From Clostridiales bacterium (lineage in GTDB: Bacteria; Bacillota; Clostridia; Oscillospirales; Acutalibacteraceae), in NCBI GenBank assembly GCA_019419895.1, contig JAHZIE010000005.1, positions 1 through 54,619 of the forward strand: 54,619 bases of DNA, read 5' to 3'. The stretch's first letter is position 1. Each line of letters starts with the position of its first letter. Below the pieces are notes generated by a model. The model ran no database searches. It saw only the letters and a list, made by a program, of their open reading frames with translations, and was not told where the DNA came from. This document shows positions 32,429-40,249 of the stretch, in pieces. The position numbers and the translations under genes are program-made.

Positions 32429-33318
32429 GATTCTTCCTCCTCTTTCAGCGTGACGATTCCCTTATCCAGAATAAGCGCCGGATGATAGGAAAGCTTGGCC
32501 TTTCTCAATCCCTCCAGCCCCATATCATCCTCCCGGTTGATGTAAAGATATTCCCCGCAGTTGCGTTCGGCAAACATCTGATTGATGACAGTATAGGCAC
32601 CTTCAATATCATAAAAGGCCTTCTCCACCATAACGTCAAAGGTTGTTTCATTGACTGCCTGTCCAAAGGAAAAGGCAGCAACGCGTCCATCCACCCGCAG
32701 AAGGCCGCCCTTTAAATCCAGCTGGGTATAATTGAGAAGCACATCCCGGATATTTCCGCTTTCCTCCAGAAGCTGCGGATCATTGACATAATCATTTTCC
32801 TCGCACCAAAGGCGGTGCATGTCCACCACCTCCGGAATGTTGCTTTCCGTCATATCCTCATAGGACGCCTGATACATGGAGTGAAACTTGTGGATATGGT
32901 TTCTCTTGTTGTGTAGCTTCTTTCCCTCCAGGGAGATCAGGCTTTTTGACAGATAGAGATAATCGCTGTGATCCCGGTCTGGCTGAAAAGGAAACCGGCC
33001 TGGCATGGCCTCCTCCATCTGCCTGCGCATCAGGGGAGTCACCGCCGCCATTCGGAAGGGAATCCCCTTCGCCCGGGCATAGGAGATCATCTCCTCCAAT
33101 ACTGGGCGCAGTTCACCTTCTCCCACAGGCATCATAAAGGTATTATCAAAAATAGATAAAATGCAGTAATCCCGAAAAAGGGCAAATTTGCTTTGAAGGG
33201 TAAGCCTCCACATGTAAAGGTTGGCAAAGCTGTAATCACAAATATGATAGGGATTCTTTTTTAGATAGGGAGTCAACAGTTCTTTATGCTTTAACTCCAC
33301 TGGATGAAATTCCAGCAT
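32425..33318 (-). CDS. DUF2156 / LPG-synthase C-terminal-like GNAT-fold protein
   Basis: 297 residues from ATG 33318 (GAGGAGG 6 nt upstream). It begins MLEFHPVELKHKELLTPYLK and has KNPYHICDYSFANLYMWRLT, then SLEGKKLHNKRNHIHKFHSM, the conserved block of DUF2156 (duplicated GNAT fold as in MprF C-terminal domains and FemX-like tRNA-dependent transferases). The second GNAT half includes FDVMVEKAFYDIEGAYTVIN. No membrane segments. It may transfer an aminoacyl group from tRNA to an acceptor, but this is only family-level expectation. It overlaps the SGNH hydrolase gene by 4 nt, so the two are co-translated. Confidence 0.82.
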   Translation of the reverse strand: MLEFHPVELKHKELLTPYLKKNPYHICDYSFANLYMWRLTLQSKFALFRDYCILSIFDNTFMMPVGEGELRPVLEEMISYARAKGIPFRMAAVTPLMRRQMEEAMPGRFPFQPDRDHSDYLYLSKSLISLEGKKLHNKRNHIHKFHSMYQASYEDMTESNIPEVVDMHRLWCEENDYVNDPQLLEESGNIRDVLLNYTQLDLKGGLLRVDGRVAAFSFGQAVNETTFDVMVEKAFYDIEGAYTVINQMFAERNCGEYLYINREDDMGLEGLRKAKLSYHPALILDKGIVTLKEEEES

Positions 33319-33360
33319 AAATACCTCCTCATATATTCTTTTTCTCTTCTATTTTAAAAA

Positions 33361-33408
33361 AAGAAGGGGCACAATTTATTCTAAAATAGAATAAATTGTG
33401 CCCTTCTT
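33361..33408 (-). terminator. Second terminator hairpin after the NahK-like gene
   Basis: A stem of about 21 bp (33361-33383 with 33387-33408, one bulged G) and a 3-nt loop. On the minus strand it is followed by TTTTTAAAATAG. It lies upstream of the DUF2156 gene and downstream of another terminator at 33577, so it may either back up that terminator or attenuate the DUF2156/SGNH operon. Confidence 0.7.
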
Positions 33409-33576
33409 CCCATTTATTTTACTATAATCCAAAAATTAAGCCTTTCTGCCCCTATAAGGCAGGTGGAAAATTCCATGTCATCTAAATCCGGGGCAACATC
33501 CAATACCGCGGGAAATTCCTCCATGCTTCCCCGCGCATGTGGGCCATCCCATCTGCCGCGTGGTTCAAGACACAAA
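33409..33576. other. Short intergenic segment between two tandem terminators
   Basis: No gene, promoter or repeat identified. Confidence 0.4.
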
Positions 33577-33608
33577 AAAGACGCCTGCCATTAAAAGCAG
33601 ACGTCTTT
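33577..33608 (-). terminator. Terminator of the NahK-like/nucleotidyltransferase operon
   Basis: AAAGACGCCTGC (33577-33588) pairs with GCAGACGTCTTT (33597-33608) with one G-T pair. On the minus strand it ends in TTTTTTGTG, immediately after the stop at 33615. Confidence 0.85.
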
Positions 33609-33614
33609 CCAAAA

Positions 33615-34736
33615 TTAAATTCCGGCAATTTCTTTCACAATCCGGTTCATCTCATCCCACTTTTCCTCCATATCAGCAACCAGCTTGAACTGGGTGCGGC
33701 AGCGGTCGAGATTGTGGCCGGGACGGTGAGTGCGAAAATAAACATCCCCCTGAAGATAGTCCGTTAAAAAGCGCATACCACATTCCAATGTCATCATTTT
33801 CGCCCCTACTGGAAGGGTTTCCACCTCACGCTTTGTCAGGCTGCCCTTGCAGCCCTCCAAATATCCCTTGGTATAGACCTCGAACAGGTGGAGATCCATG
33901 GAAACCTTGGACAAATCCTGCTCATCCTCGCTGGCCGTGCTGGCGCCAAAGCGGATGGAATCGCCATAATCGTTGGCCGCCAGACCGGGCATCACCGTGT
34001 CGAGATCGATGACGCAGATTGCCTTGCCTGTGTCCTTATCCAGCATTACATTATTCAGCTTGGTATCATTGTGGGTGACCCGCAGGGGAAGCTCTCCCTT
34101 ATGGAGCAGATCCATCAGCTCATGGGTGAAAGCCTCCCGCTCCATGACAAAAGAAATTTCTTTCCGCACGTCTTTGGCCCGTCCGCAAACATCTTCCTTT
34201 ACCGCTTTGATAAAATTACTGTAGCGGTCGGGAGTGTCGTGGAACTTCTGAATGGTTTCGTGGAGGGTGGCCGCCGGATACTCCGACAAAAGGGATTGAA
34301 AGCTCCCAAAACCGACCCCGCTTTCATAAAACTGCTCCGGCGTTTCAGCCCTGTCGAGGCTGATAGAATTTTCAATAAAGACATAGCCTCTCCAATAGCA
34401 GCTGTTGACATCCCTGTAAAAAGGCTTTCCGTCCTTTGTGCGGATCAGGCTCATGGCTTCCCGCGCCGGATCCCCATGGCGTTCCCTGACCTTCTGTTGA
34501 AGAAAGCTGGTCACACCCTCGATATTTTCCATAAGCGCGGCGGGATCAGTGAATATTTCGTGGTTAATCCGCTGCAGAATATAATTCCTGACCGATCCGT
34601 CCCGCTGGCGGAACTTCACCAAAAAAGTATCGTTGATGTGCCCGTTCCCATACCGGCTGTGCTCCAGATACTCCCCTTCAAAGGCGATTTCCCCAACCGC
34701 GTCCAAAAGCCTTTCACATTTTTTCTCCGCGTTCAA
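33615..34736 (-). CDS. Aminoglycoside-phosphotransferase-fold sugar kinase, N-acetylhexosamine 1-kinase (NahK)-like
   Basis: 373 residues from TTG 34736, preceded by GGAAGGGGACGGG. It starts MNAEKKCERLLDAVGEIAFE. Kinase motifs are YGNGHINDTFLVKF (P-loop-like hairpin), the catalytic HNDTKLNNVMLD near residue 221 and VIDLDTVMPGLAANDYGDSI near 241. The C-terminus GDVYFRTHRPGHNLDRCRTQ closely recalls bifidobacterial NahK/LnpB. That enzyme phosphorylates GlcNAc and GalNAc at C1 with ATP. The gene directly upstream is a sugar-1-phosphate nucleotidyltransferase-like protein, which would turn the product into a nucleotide sugar. No lacto-N-biose phosphorylase is nearby. Substrate is inferred. Confidence 0.85.
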   Translation of the reverse strand: MNAEKKCERLLDAVGEIAFEGEYLEHSRYGNGHINDTFLVKFRQRDGSVRNYILQRINHEIFTDPAALMENIEGVTSFLQQKVRERHGDPAREAMSLIRTKDGKPFYRDVNSCYWRGYVFIENSISLDRAETPEQFYESGVGFGSFQSLLSEYPAATLHETIQKFHDTPDRYSNFIKAVKEDVCGRAKDVRKEISFVMEREAFTHELMDLLHKGELPLRVTHNDTKLNNVMLDKDTGKAICVIDLDTVMPGLAANDYGDSIRFGASTASEDEQDLSKVSMDLHLFEVYTKGYLEGCKGSLTKREVETLPVGAKMMTLECGMRFLTDYLQGDVYFRTHRPGHNLDRCRTQFKLVADMEEKWDEMNRIVKEIAGI

Positions 34737-34775
34737 TATTCCCGTCCCCTTCCAAAATCGGCTTTCTAAAAACTT

Positions 34776-35699
34776 CTATTTCCAAAGTTTATCAGGGTAA
34801 ATTCCGTCATCCTTCATTTTCTGAATGGCGTCCATCACCATCTGTTTGTCTTCCTTATAGGTGACCCCATACCAGCGGTCGGAGGTTTTCAGCACTTTGG
34901 CCGTCGCCTTTCCCTCCTGAATAAGCTCATCCACAACAAAGGGAAGGAAATATTCCGCCTTCATGGGATTTTTCTTTGCTTCGGTATCCAAAAATTCCAT
35001 AAATCTCTTTTTAAGCTCCTGGAGAATGCTTGGGGTAAAGCCCCACATATTCATGGAAACGGTGCTGCCTTCTGGAATGGTCACCCAGGTTTTTCCATCG
35101 TCTTCCGTATACTGGGTTTCCACTCCCCGTTTTTCAATGTGGGTGCGTTCATGGATTCCCGCCAGCATGCCCTTTTCATCACAGGTGCAGACGCCCCGGG
35201 CCACATGTCCGTTTTCTGTGAGGGTATTTTCGAGGATATAGCCCACCATGGCATAGCGGTATTTTTCATCATCCCGCGCCTGGGAAAGATAGTCATAAAT
35301 TTTCTGGAAAGCATGAACCCCATAATAGTCGTCCGCGTTGATCACCGCAAAGGGCTCCTTTACGGTATCCATACAGCTGAGAATGGCATGGCCTGTTCCC
35401 CAGGGCTTGACCCTGCCTTCAGGCACCGAATACCCCTCCGGAAGATTATCCAGCTGCTGATAGACATACTCCACATCCATATACCGCGCGATATGATTTC
35501 CTACCATTTCCTTAAAATCTTTTTCGATTTCATGCTTGATAATAAAAACAACCTTCTTAAATCCGGCGCGTTTAGCGTCGAAAATGGAAAAATCTATAAT
35601 GACATGATTCTGCCTGTCAACGGGATCCATCTGCTTGAGCCCGCCGTAACGGCTGCCCATTCCCGCCGCCATAATCACCAGTACCGGCTCTCTTTTCAT
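34776..35699 (-). CDS. Sugar-phosphate nucleotidyltransferase-family protein
   Basis: 307 residues from ATG 35699 (AAGGAGGAGATTGTT). The Rossmann-like nucleotidyltransferase start is MKREPVLVIMAAGMGSRYGG followed by LKQMDPV, i.e. the GxGxR loop. Further on are GTGHAILSCMDTVKEPFAVI, NADDYYGVHAFQKIYDYLSQ (metal-binding DD) and STVSMNMWGFTPSILQELKK. The family makes NDP-sugars from a sugar-1-phosphate and an NTP. It is immediately upstream of the NahK-like kinase (39 nt), so a HexNAc-1-P uridylyltransferase role is plausible. The nucleotide and sugar are not determinable by eye. Confidence 0.85.
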   Translation of the reverse strand: MKREPVLVIMAAGMGSRYGGLKQMDPVDRQNHVIIDFSIFDAKRAGFKKVVFIIKHEIEKDFKEMVGNHIARYMDVEYVYQQLDNLPEGYSVPEGRVKPWGTGHAILSCMDTVKEPFAVINADDYYGVHAFQKIYDYLSQARDDEKYRYAMVGYILENTLTENGHVARGVCTCDEKGMLAGIHERTHIEKRGVETQYTEDDGKTWVTIPEGSTVSMNMWGFTPSILQELKKRFMEFLDTEAKKNPMKAEYFLPFVVDELIQEGKATAKVLKTSDRWYGVTYKEDKQMVMDAIQKMKDDGIYPDKLWK

Positions 35700-35725
35700 A
35701 ACAATCTCCTCCTTTTATTACTCTT

Positions 35726-35754
35726 ATGATATCCCATTCCCAACATGAATACAA
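35726..35754 (-). promoter_or_regulatory. Promoter of the nucleotidyltransferase/NahK-like operon
   Basis: On the minus strand: TTGTAT (35754-35749), a 17-nt spacer and TATCAT (35731-35726), 26 nt before the start codon. Confidence 0.65.
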
Positions 35755-35971
35755 CGAAAAATCTTCCGTCACTTTTTCATTTTTATCCACACTTTTTGTA
35801 TTATCATCCAAAGAAAGGGGAAAAATCCGCGTACAATTTTTGTCCGTCTCTCAATGACGGAAACTCTTTTGAACCGATAGTACACCGGCTTGATTTTTGC
35901 CTGACTCTGTGTTATTGTCAGGTCAGCGGACAGCCCATTGAATAAAGCAACGAAAGATTTTCCGGCGTTCC
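35755..35971. other. Divergent intergenic region
   Basis: No coding frame with an RBS. It separates the nucleotidyltransferase and ECF sigma operons. Confidence 0.4.
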
Positions 35972-35997
35972 TGTAACTTTCACTGAAAAAACGCAAC
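35972..35997 (+). promoter_or_regulatory. ECF-type promoter upstream of the sigma factor gene
   Basis: TGTAAC (35972-35977), a 14-nt gap and CGCAAC (35992-35997). This resembles the TGTAAC...CGTC promoters recognised by Firmicutes ECF sigma factors. Its position in front of the sigma gene suggests autoregulation. Confidence 0.45.
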
Positions 35998-36040
35998 TAA
36001 AAAGATAAGGGAGAATAAGGGAGAGAAAAGGAGGGGCGGC

Positions 36041-36547
36041 GTGGAAAATTTTGAACAGTTGTTTGAGCAATATTACAAAGACGTATACCGGTTTCTGCTC
36101 CGGCTGTGCGGTTTTCAGGAATCCTTAGCAGAGGAATATACCCAGGAAACTTTTTTCTGCGCTTACCTTTCCTTTCCCGATTTCCGGGGCGGCTGTCAGC
36201 TGAAAACCTGGCTCATCCAAATCGCCAAAAACCGTTTTTATCTGGGATTGAGGAAAAAGAAAGGACGCACTGTTTCCATAAACGATCTTTTTCCTGAACC
36301 CCACGCGACGGAGGATATGGAGGAACGGCTGGATGAAAGGCTGCTGCTGGAACACTCCAGAGGAATTATAGATTCTCTTCCTGTACCTATGCGGGACGTC
36401 ATGCTTTACCGGATATTTTCCGATCTTTCCTACAGACAGATCGCCTGCCTTCTTGGAATCTCAGAAAACTCCGCAAAGGTTCTTTTTTTCCGAGGGAAAA
36501 AGATTCTGCGCGCGAAATTAAAGGAGGAATACGGATATGAAATATGA
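36041..36547 (+). CDS. ECF-type RNA polymerase sigma factor
   Basis: 168 residues from GTG 36041 (AAAGGAGGGGCGGC). Sigma region 2 covers LFEQYYKDVYRFLLRLCGFQ, LAEEYTQETFFCAYLSFPDF and LKTWLIQIAKNRFYLGLRKK. Region 4 covers LPVPMRDVMLYRIFSDLSYR and QIACLLGISENSAKVLFFRG, the helix-turn-helix. There is no region 1 or 3, as expected of group 4. It would direct RNA polymerase to a small stress regulon. The next gene, overlapping by 11 nt, is a zinc-finger anti-sigma membrane protein, so it is likely held inactive until a cell-surface signal. Confidence 0.92.
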   Translation: MENFEQLFEQYYKDVYRFLLRLCGFQESLAEEYTQETFFCAYLSFPDFRGGCQLKTWLIQIAKNRFYLGLRKKKGRTVSINDLFPEPHATEDMEERLDERLLLEHSRGIIDSLPVPMRDVMLYRIFSDLSYRQIACLLGISENSAKVLFFRGKKILRAKLKEEYGYEI

Positions 36548-37217
36548 CTGTGAGCTGATTCAGGATATCGCCTCCCTTTATCGGGACAAAGCGCTGAGCG
36601 GTAAGAGTGAAGAAATTGTAGAGGAACATCTGTCAGAGTGTGAAAACTGTAAAAATTATTACTCCCATCTCTATGACAAAGAGGAACCACTTCTCCTTGT
36701 AAATGAAAAAAATCAGGAAGAGGATACGCGAAACGCCGCCCGGCTGGCAAAAAGGCTGCGCTTTTACCGGACGCTTCAGATTGGTATGTTCCTGTTAACC
36801 GGACTTACCCTTCTTACAATGCTGGTTCCATGGTTTGGATATCAAGGCGTCACAGAAATTTCAGGCCTATGCGTCCTTCGTCATCCCCTGGCATGGGCGG
36901 GACTGCTCCTCTTCATGCTTGCCATCTGGTATCCCTTCAAAAAATCATCCTATCGTTTTGCCTGGGGCGATTTGGGCTGGATCATGCTTTCTTCCATGCA
37001 GCTTCTTGAATTTTTAACCATCCCCGCGGGTTATACCACGGGTATCTATCTTGGCCCCTTCCATTTTGACATTCCAAATTTTTCTTCCATCAGCCTGGCT
37101 TCCAGCCTTTCTTTTACATTACCCGGCTTCTATTTAGGAATGGGTGCTTTCATTATTACAGCCGTCCTGTTTTTTTTCTTCGTCTGGGAAACCCGCCCGG
37201 AAACCATGGCGGTATAA
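36537..37217 (+). CDS. Membrane anti-sigma factor with zf-HC2 zinc finger
   Basis: 226 residues from ATG 36537 (AAAGGAGGAATACGG), overlapping the sigma gene. The N-terminal cytoplasmic domain has EEHLSECENCKNYYSH, the H-x3-C-x2-C zinc motif of anti-sigma factors, at about residues 31-42. Four hydrophobic helices follow: LQIGMFLLTGLTLLTMLVPW, WAGLLLFMLAIWYPF, WIMLSSMQLLEFLTI and GAFIITAVLFFFFVW. It would bind and silence the upstream ECF factor at the membrane. The multi-helix tail differs from the usual single-pass RsiW type and may sense membrane or envelope state; this is inference. Confidence 0.85.
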   Translation: MKYDCELIQDIASLYRDKALSGKSEEIVEEHLSECENCKNYYSHLYDKEEPLLLVNEKNQEEDTRNAARLAKRLRFYRTLQIGMFLLTGLTLLTMLVPWFGYQGVTEISGLCVLRHPLAWAGLLLFMLAIWYPFKKSSYRFAWGDLGWIMLSSMQLLEFLTIPAGYTTGIYLGPFHFDIPNFSSISLASSLSFTLPGFYLGMGAFIITAVLFFFFVWETRPETMAV

Positions 37218-37646
37218 AAGCGCCCTTTTCACAAATTGATTGCTCCCAATTCTCGGGACTTTATCTTCTCTCCCTCTCTCCCCCTCAAAGACCGGAGCCA
37301 TACCGCCATATGTCCAATCAAACGGCGGTGACTCGGACAATCACCCGACGCTTTCTATCCGCCCAATTTTTGTCTGCTCCCTGTTTCCGAAATTTTATCC
37401 TGTTTTTACGGATATCCCCGCGGTTCTCTATCCCATAGAAACGGCTGGTTCATGTTTAGTTATCAAGACGCTGAACAATTCTACTTTTCCGTACGCCCCG
37501 CCGCCTGTAAATGAGACGCTTCGGACATCAACCGTCTGAGGTACTTCCCACATCCGCCTGATTCCGTAAGCTTTTGAAAAATTTCCCGATAAAGCCTTTC
37601 CCGCCTTTTCTACAGCAGAACCAGGGAAAATAGTTCAGTTGAATGA
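37218..37646. other. Intergenic, no gene seen
   Basis: About 430 nt after the anti-sigma gene. Small open frames (such as 37240-37539) lack RBS and look non-coding. Confidence 0.5.
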
Positions 37647-37683
37647 ACAGGGCCCGCCGCGAGATTTGCGGCGGGTCCTGTTT
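37647..37683. terminator. Terminator between anti-sigma region and the DUF2007-like gene
   Basis: AACAGGGCCCGCCGC (37647-37661) pairs with GCGGCGGGTCCTGTT (37669-37683), 15 bp with one G-T. It lies directly past the minus-strand stop at 37689. Confidence 0.7.
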
Positions 37684-37688
37684 GCGTT

Positions 37689-37946
37689 TTAATTCCGGCC
37701 GCGCGTCACTGCCGCGGCCTCCTCCAAATCAGATTTTTTCACAAAAATCCGGTATTCCTTCCTTATGTCCATACCGGCGGTATTCAGGGCTGCGGGGCTC
37801 CCACCGAGGATGACATTCCCGCCCATCCGTTCTCCCGGGCTGTTCACCCGGTACCGATAGGGAATTCCCTTCTCTTTCAATAATCCTCTGACCCGCCCGA
37901 ACTCTTCCTGGGAAAATCCAATATAAATTTCCTTCCAGAACAGCAA
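37689..37946 (-). CDS. Small DUF2007-like (putative signal-transducing) protein
   Basis: 85 residues from TTG 37946. The frame extends to an ATG at 37979, but ATAGGAGGG lies inside that extension, placing translation start at the TTG: MLFWKEIYIGFSQEEFGRVR. It continues LLKEKGIPYRYRVNSPGERM, IRKEYRIFVKKSDLEEA, an alternating alpha/beta pattern like DUF2007 (PII-like small proteins). No membrane helix when started at the TTG. Function unknown; the family name rests on weak resemblance. Confidence 0.55.
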   Translation of the reverse strand: MLFWKEIYIGFSQEEFGRVRGLLKEKGIPYRYRVNSPGERMGGNVILGGSPAALNTAGMDIRKEYRIFVKKSDLEEAAAVTRGRN

Positions 37947-38008
37947 ACCTATCCCTCCTATCACAAAACGTGATATCACCTGTTTTATGAATCTGACGCT
38001 TTCCTTAT

Positions 38009-38036
38009 ATTATAGTTTATTTTTCTTATAAGTCAA
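38009..38036 (-). promoter_or_regulatory. Promoter of the DUF2007-like gene
   Basis: Minus strand TTGACT (38036-38031), a 16-nt spacer and a perfect TATAAT (38014-38009). Confidence 0.7.
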
Positions 38037-38240
38037 CAAGTGTTCTGACAATAGACATGCTCTGAAGCTGTACTCCCATTAAGGATGAATTTATATCAGA
38101 TTATCTCCCGTCCTACCTTTCGACAGCATTTTTTCGATAGAGTTCGGCAGGTAAGACATCCCTTTGCGTATCCCCTTGTACTGTCAGGATTTCTCTTTTC
38201 AGTTCCTTCCAAAAGGAGGGCGTTTGTCTGTAATAACAAA

Positions 38241-38272
38241 CAAGGAAGGGACTTTTTTCAGTCCCTTCCTTG
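38241..38272. terminator. prs terminator
   Basis: CAAGGAAGGGACT (38241-38253) pairs with AGTCCCTTCCTTG (38260-38272), loop TTTTTC. It lies past the minus-strand stop at 38307, with T-rich sequence on both sides. Confidence 0.8.
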
Positions 38273-38306
38273 CTATTATTAACCCTCAAAAGCAAACAAA
38301 TAGTAA

Positions 38307-39467
38307 TTAGAGATTCAGCTCCTTGGCGCGTTTCGCCAAAAGAGCGTTGATCTTTTCATGGGGATCGATGATGGTGCTGACGGAAACATCATGGTTCAAC
38401 GCGGCTATAAAATACGCGATATATTTGGAGACATCCACCTCAAAGAACCATTCGCGCTGCCTGAGCGCGTCCGAACGATAGGTCAAGTTGCTTCCCAGCA
38501 CCCCGGCAATCACACCATCTTTATAAGCCTTGTCAAAGGCATCCAGGCCGTTGGTAAAAATCCCATAGGTAGCGTAAGCGAAGATACGCGCCGCCTTCTG
38601 CTTTTTCAGCTCATAAGCGATATCCAGCATAGATTCGCCGGAAGAAATGATATCGTCGGCAATAAAGACATCCTTCCCTTCCGGGGAGGTTCCCAGATAC
38701 TCATGGGCGACAATGGGATTGCGGCCATTCACCACTCTGGAATAATCGCGACGCTTATAGAACAGGCCCATGTCCACCCCCAGCACGGAGGCGTAGTACA
38801 TATTGCGGTTCATAGCTCCCTCGTCGGGGCTCACAATCATAAAATGCCGCTTGTCCACCATCAAATCAGGGACATGGCGGAACAGGCATTTGAGAACCTG
38901 ATAAGTAGGCATGACATTGTCAAAGCCCATAAGAGGGACGGCATTCTGAACCCTCGGATCATGGGCGTCAAAGGTAATGACATTGGACACGCCCATATTT
39001 TGAAGCTCCTGAAGGGCAAACGCGCAATCCAGGGATTCGCGGTAATTGCGGCGGTGCTGACGTCCGCCGTAAAGAATAGGCATAATCACAGTAAGTCGGT
39101 GAGCCTTGCCGCTGGCCGCCTGGATCAAGCGTTTCAAATCCTGAAAATGATCGTCAGGCGACATACAGTTCTGCTGGCCAAACATATTGTATTTACAGTT
39201 ATAGTTGCCGACATCCACCAGGAAAAACAAATCGTCGCCGCGGATAGTAGACTTGATGAGCCCCTTGCCGTCGCCGGAAGAAAAACGCGGGCATTCGCTG
39301 TCCACGATAAAGGTATCGATGTCCATCCCGTTCGCCTTCGCCCAATCGGTCAAATGGGCGTCGATTTTCTCGCCAAGCTCTTTGGCTCCCTCTGTCACAA
39401 CCAAACCTAACGGGGCCACCCTGTCCTCCAGGCTGAAAACATTTTGCGAATCGATCTGTTCCGCCAT
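38307..39467 (-). CDS. prs: Ribose-phosphate pyrophosphokinase
   Basis: 386 residues from ATG 39467 (AAGGAG upstream), about 70 longer than the usual 315-residue enzyme; this matches the long Prs form of some Clostridia. It has the paired PRTase domains: PILYGGRQHRRNYRESLDCA (ATP-binding loop region), ITFDAHDPRVQNAVPLMGFD, FMIVSPDEGAMNRNMYYASV and the PRPP loop VFIADDIISSGESMLDIAYE. It makes PRPP from ribose 5-phosphate and ATP for nucleotide, histidine, tryptophan and NAD synthesis. The extra length is mostly at the N-terminus and in an insertion, not a fusion I can name. Monocistronic. Confidence 0.93.
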   Translation of the reverse strand: MAEQIDSQNVFSLEDRVAPLGLVVTEGAKELGEKIDAHLTDWAKANGMDIDTFIVDSECPRFSSGDGKGLIKSTIRGDDLFFLVDVGNYNCKYNMFGQQNCMSPDDHFQDLKRLIQAASGKAHRLTVIMPILYGGRQHRRNYRESLDCAFALQELQNMGVSNVITFDAHDPRVQNAVPLMGFDNVMPTYQVLKCLFRHVPDLMVDKRHFMIVSPDEGAMNRNMYYASVLGVDMGLFYKRRDYSRVVNGRNPIVAHEYLGTSPEGKDVFIADDIISSGESMLDIAYELKKQKAARIFAYATYGIFTNGLDAFDKAYKDGVIAGVLGSNLTYRSDALRQREWFFEVDVSKYIAYFIAALNHDVSVSTIIDPHEKINALLAKRAKELNL

Positions 39468-39531
39468 ATTTCTGCAACTCCTTTTTCATCAGTATTTTAT
39501 TGCTGTTATCCGGACAATAAATTACTAATTT

Positions 39532-39560
39532 ATTATATCACAGGGAACCTTTTTCGACAA
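39532..39560 (-). promoter_or_regulatory. Promoter of prs
   Basis: Minus strand TTGTCG (39560-39555), a 17-nt spacer and TATAAT (39537-39532). Confidence 0.7.
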
Positions 39561-39700
39561 GAAAGGAAACGTTTTCTTCCCGGTATTCCGCCATTTTTTC
39601 CGTTCGCGACACAAAACCTATTTTTGGGCGTTAATTTTTTATTCATTTTTACTTTAAGCGTCTCCCGCCTATTTTCTTCTCTTCAACACAGGATCTCCCC

Positions 39701-40079
39701 CTAGATATTCCCCTCTCCCAAAGCAGGTATTTCTTTTACTCCCTCCAAGGAGGCGTAAAAGTCCGGATACAGCCTTTTGACATTCATCTGTTTGCCCACC
39801 GTCATGACATAACCAAATTTCACCCTGGAAGGACTCAAACCAAAAACATGAACAAATATCTCTATCAGCTCGGGAAAAGTCGTACTCCTTTTATAATTGC
39901 ACGATATATTTACAACCGGGGAAACAATACCCTGCGCCTCCATTTCATCATAATCCCCAGCCAAGAGCTTTTAAAAACGCCACCCTGGCTTCCTCCATAA
40001 AGCGGATATAATTGGAATGGTGGGTAACTCCCATTTTATCAGTTTCATAATACTGTACCTGATGCTGACAAGCTTTCAT
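39701..40079 (-). pseudogene. Decayed YbgC/4-hydroxybenzoyl-CoA-type acyl-CoA thioesterase
   Basis: From ATG 40079 (AGGGAATGTT upstream) the frame reads MKACQHQVQYYETDKMGVTH, then HSNYIRFMEEARVAFLKALG, the hotdog thioesterase N-terminus with its catalytic D in YETDKMG. At about 39962 an extra G (TGGGGATTAT where TGGGATTAT is expected) shifts the frame and creates a TGA. The other frame continues WDYDEMEAQGIVSPVVNISC and NYKRSTTFPELIEIFVHVFG to the stop at 39701. A second defect follows: SRVKFGYVMTVGKQ jumps straight to NVKRLYPDFYASL. It lacks the 20-odd residues that carry the CFLN-type strand in intact relatives, so an internal deletion is likely. It is inactive unless the sequence has errors, and the deletion makes error alone unlikely. 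Confidence 0.8.
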
Positions 40080-40170
40080 AACATTCCCTGCTTCCAAACT
40101 GATATTATATCTCTATCATACCTTCATTTGTTCTTTTGTGCAACCATAGAAGTATAAAGCTCCATGCTTT

Positions 40171-40199
40171 TTGACGAAAACTCAGGATTTTTGTATAAT
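40171..40199 (+). promoter_or_regulatory. Promoter of mutY
   Basis: TTGACG (40171-40176), a 17-nt spacer and TATAAT (40194-40199), 51 nt before the ATG. Confidence 0.75.
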
Positions 40200-40249
40200 A
40201 GAAAACAACAGGATTTTTCATCATATTTTATTATCGCAGGAGAATTGCC

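Noticed and set aside
39701..39964. 87-residue frame as an independent gene
   Set aside because: Its sequence is the second part of a hotdog thioesterase whose first part lies upstream in another frame, so it is reported as a pseudogene.
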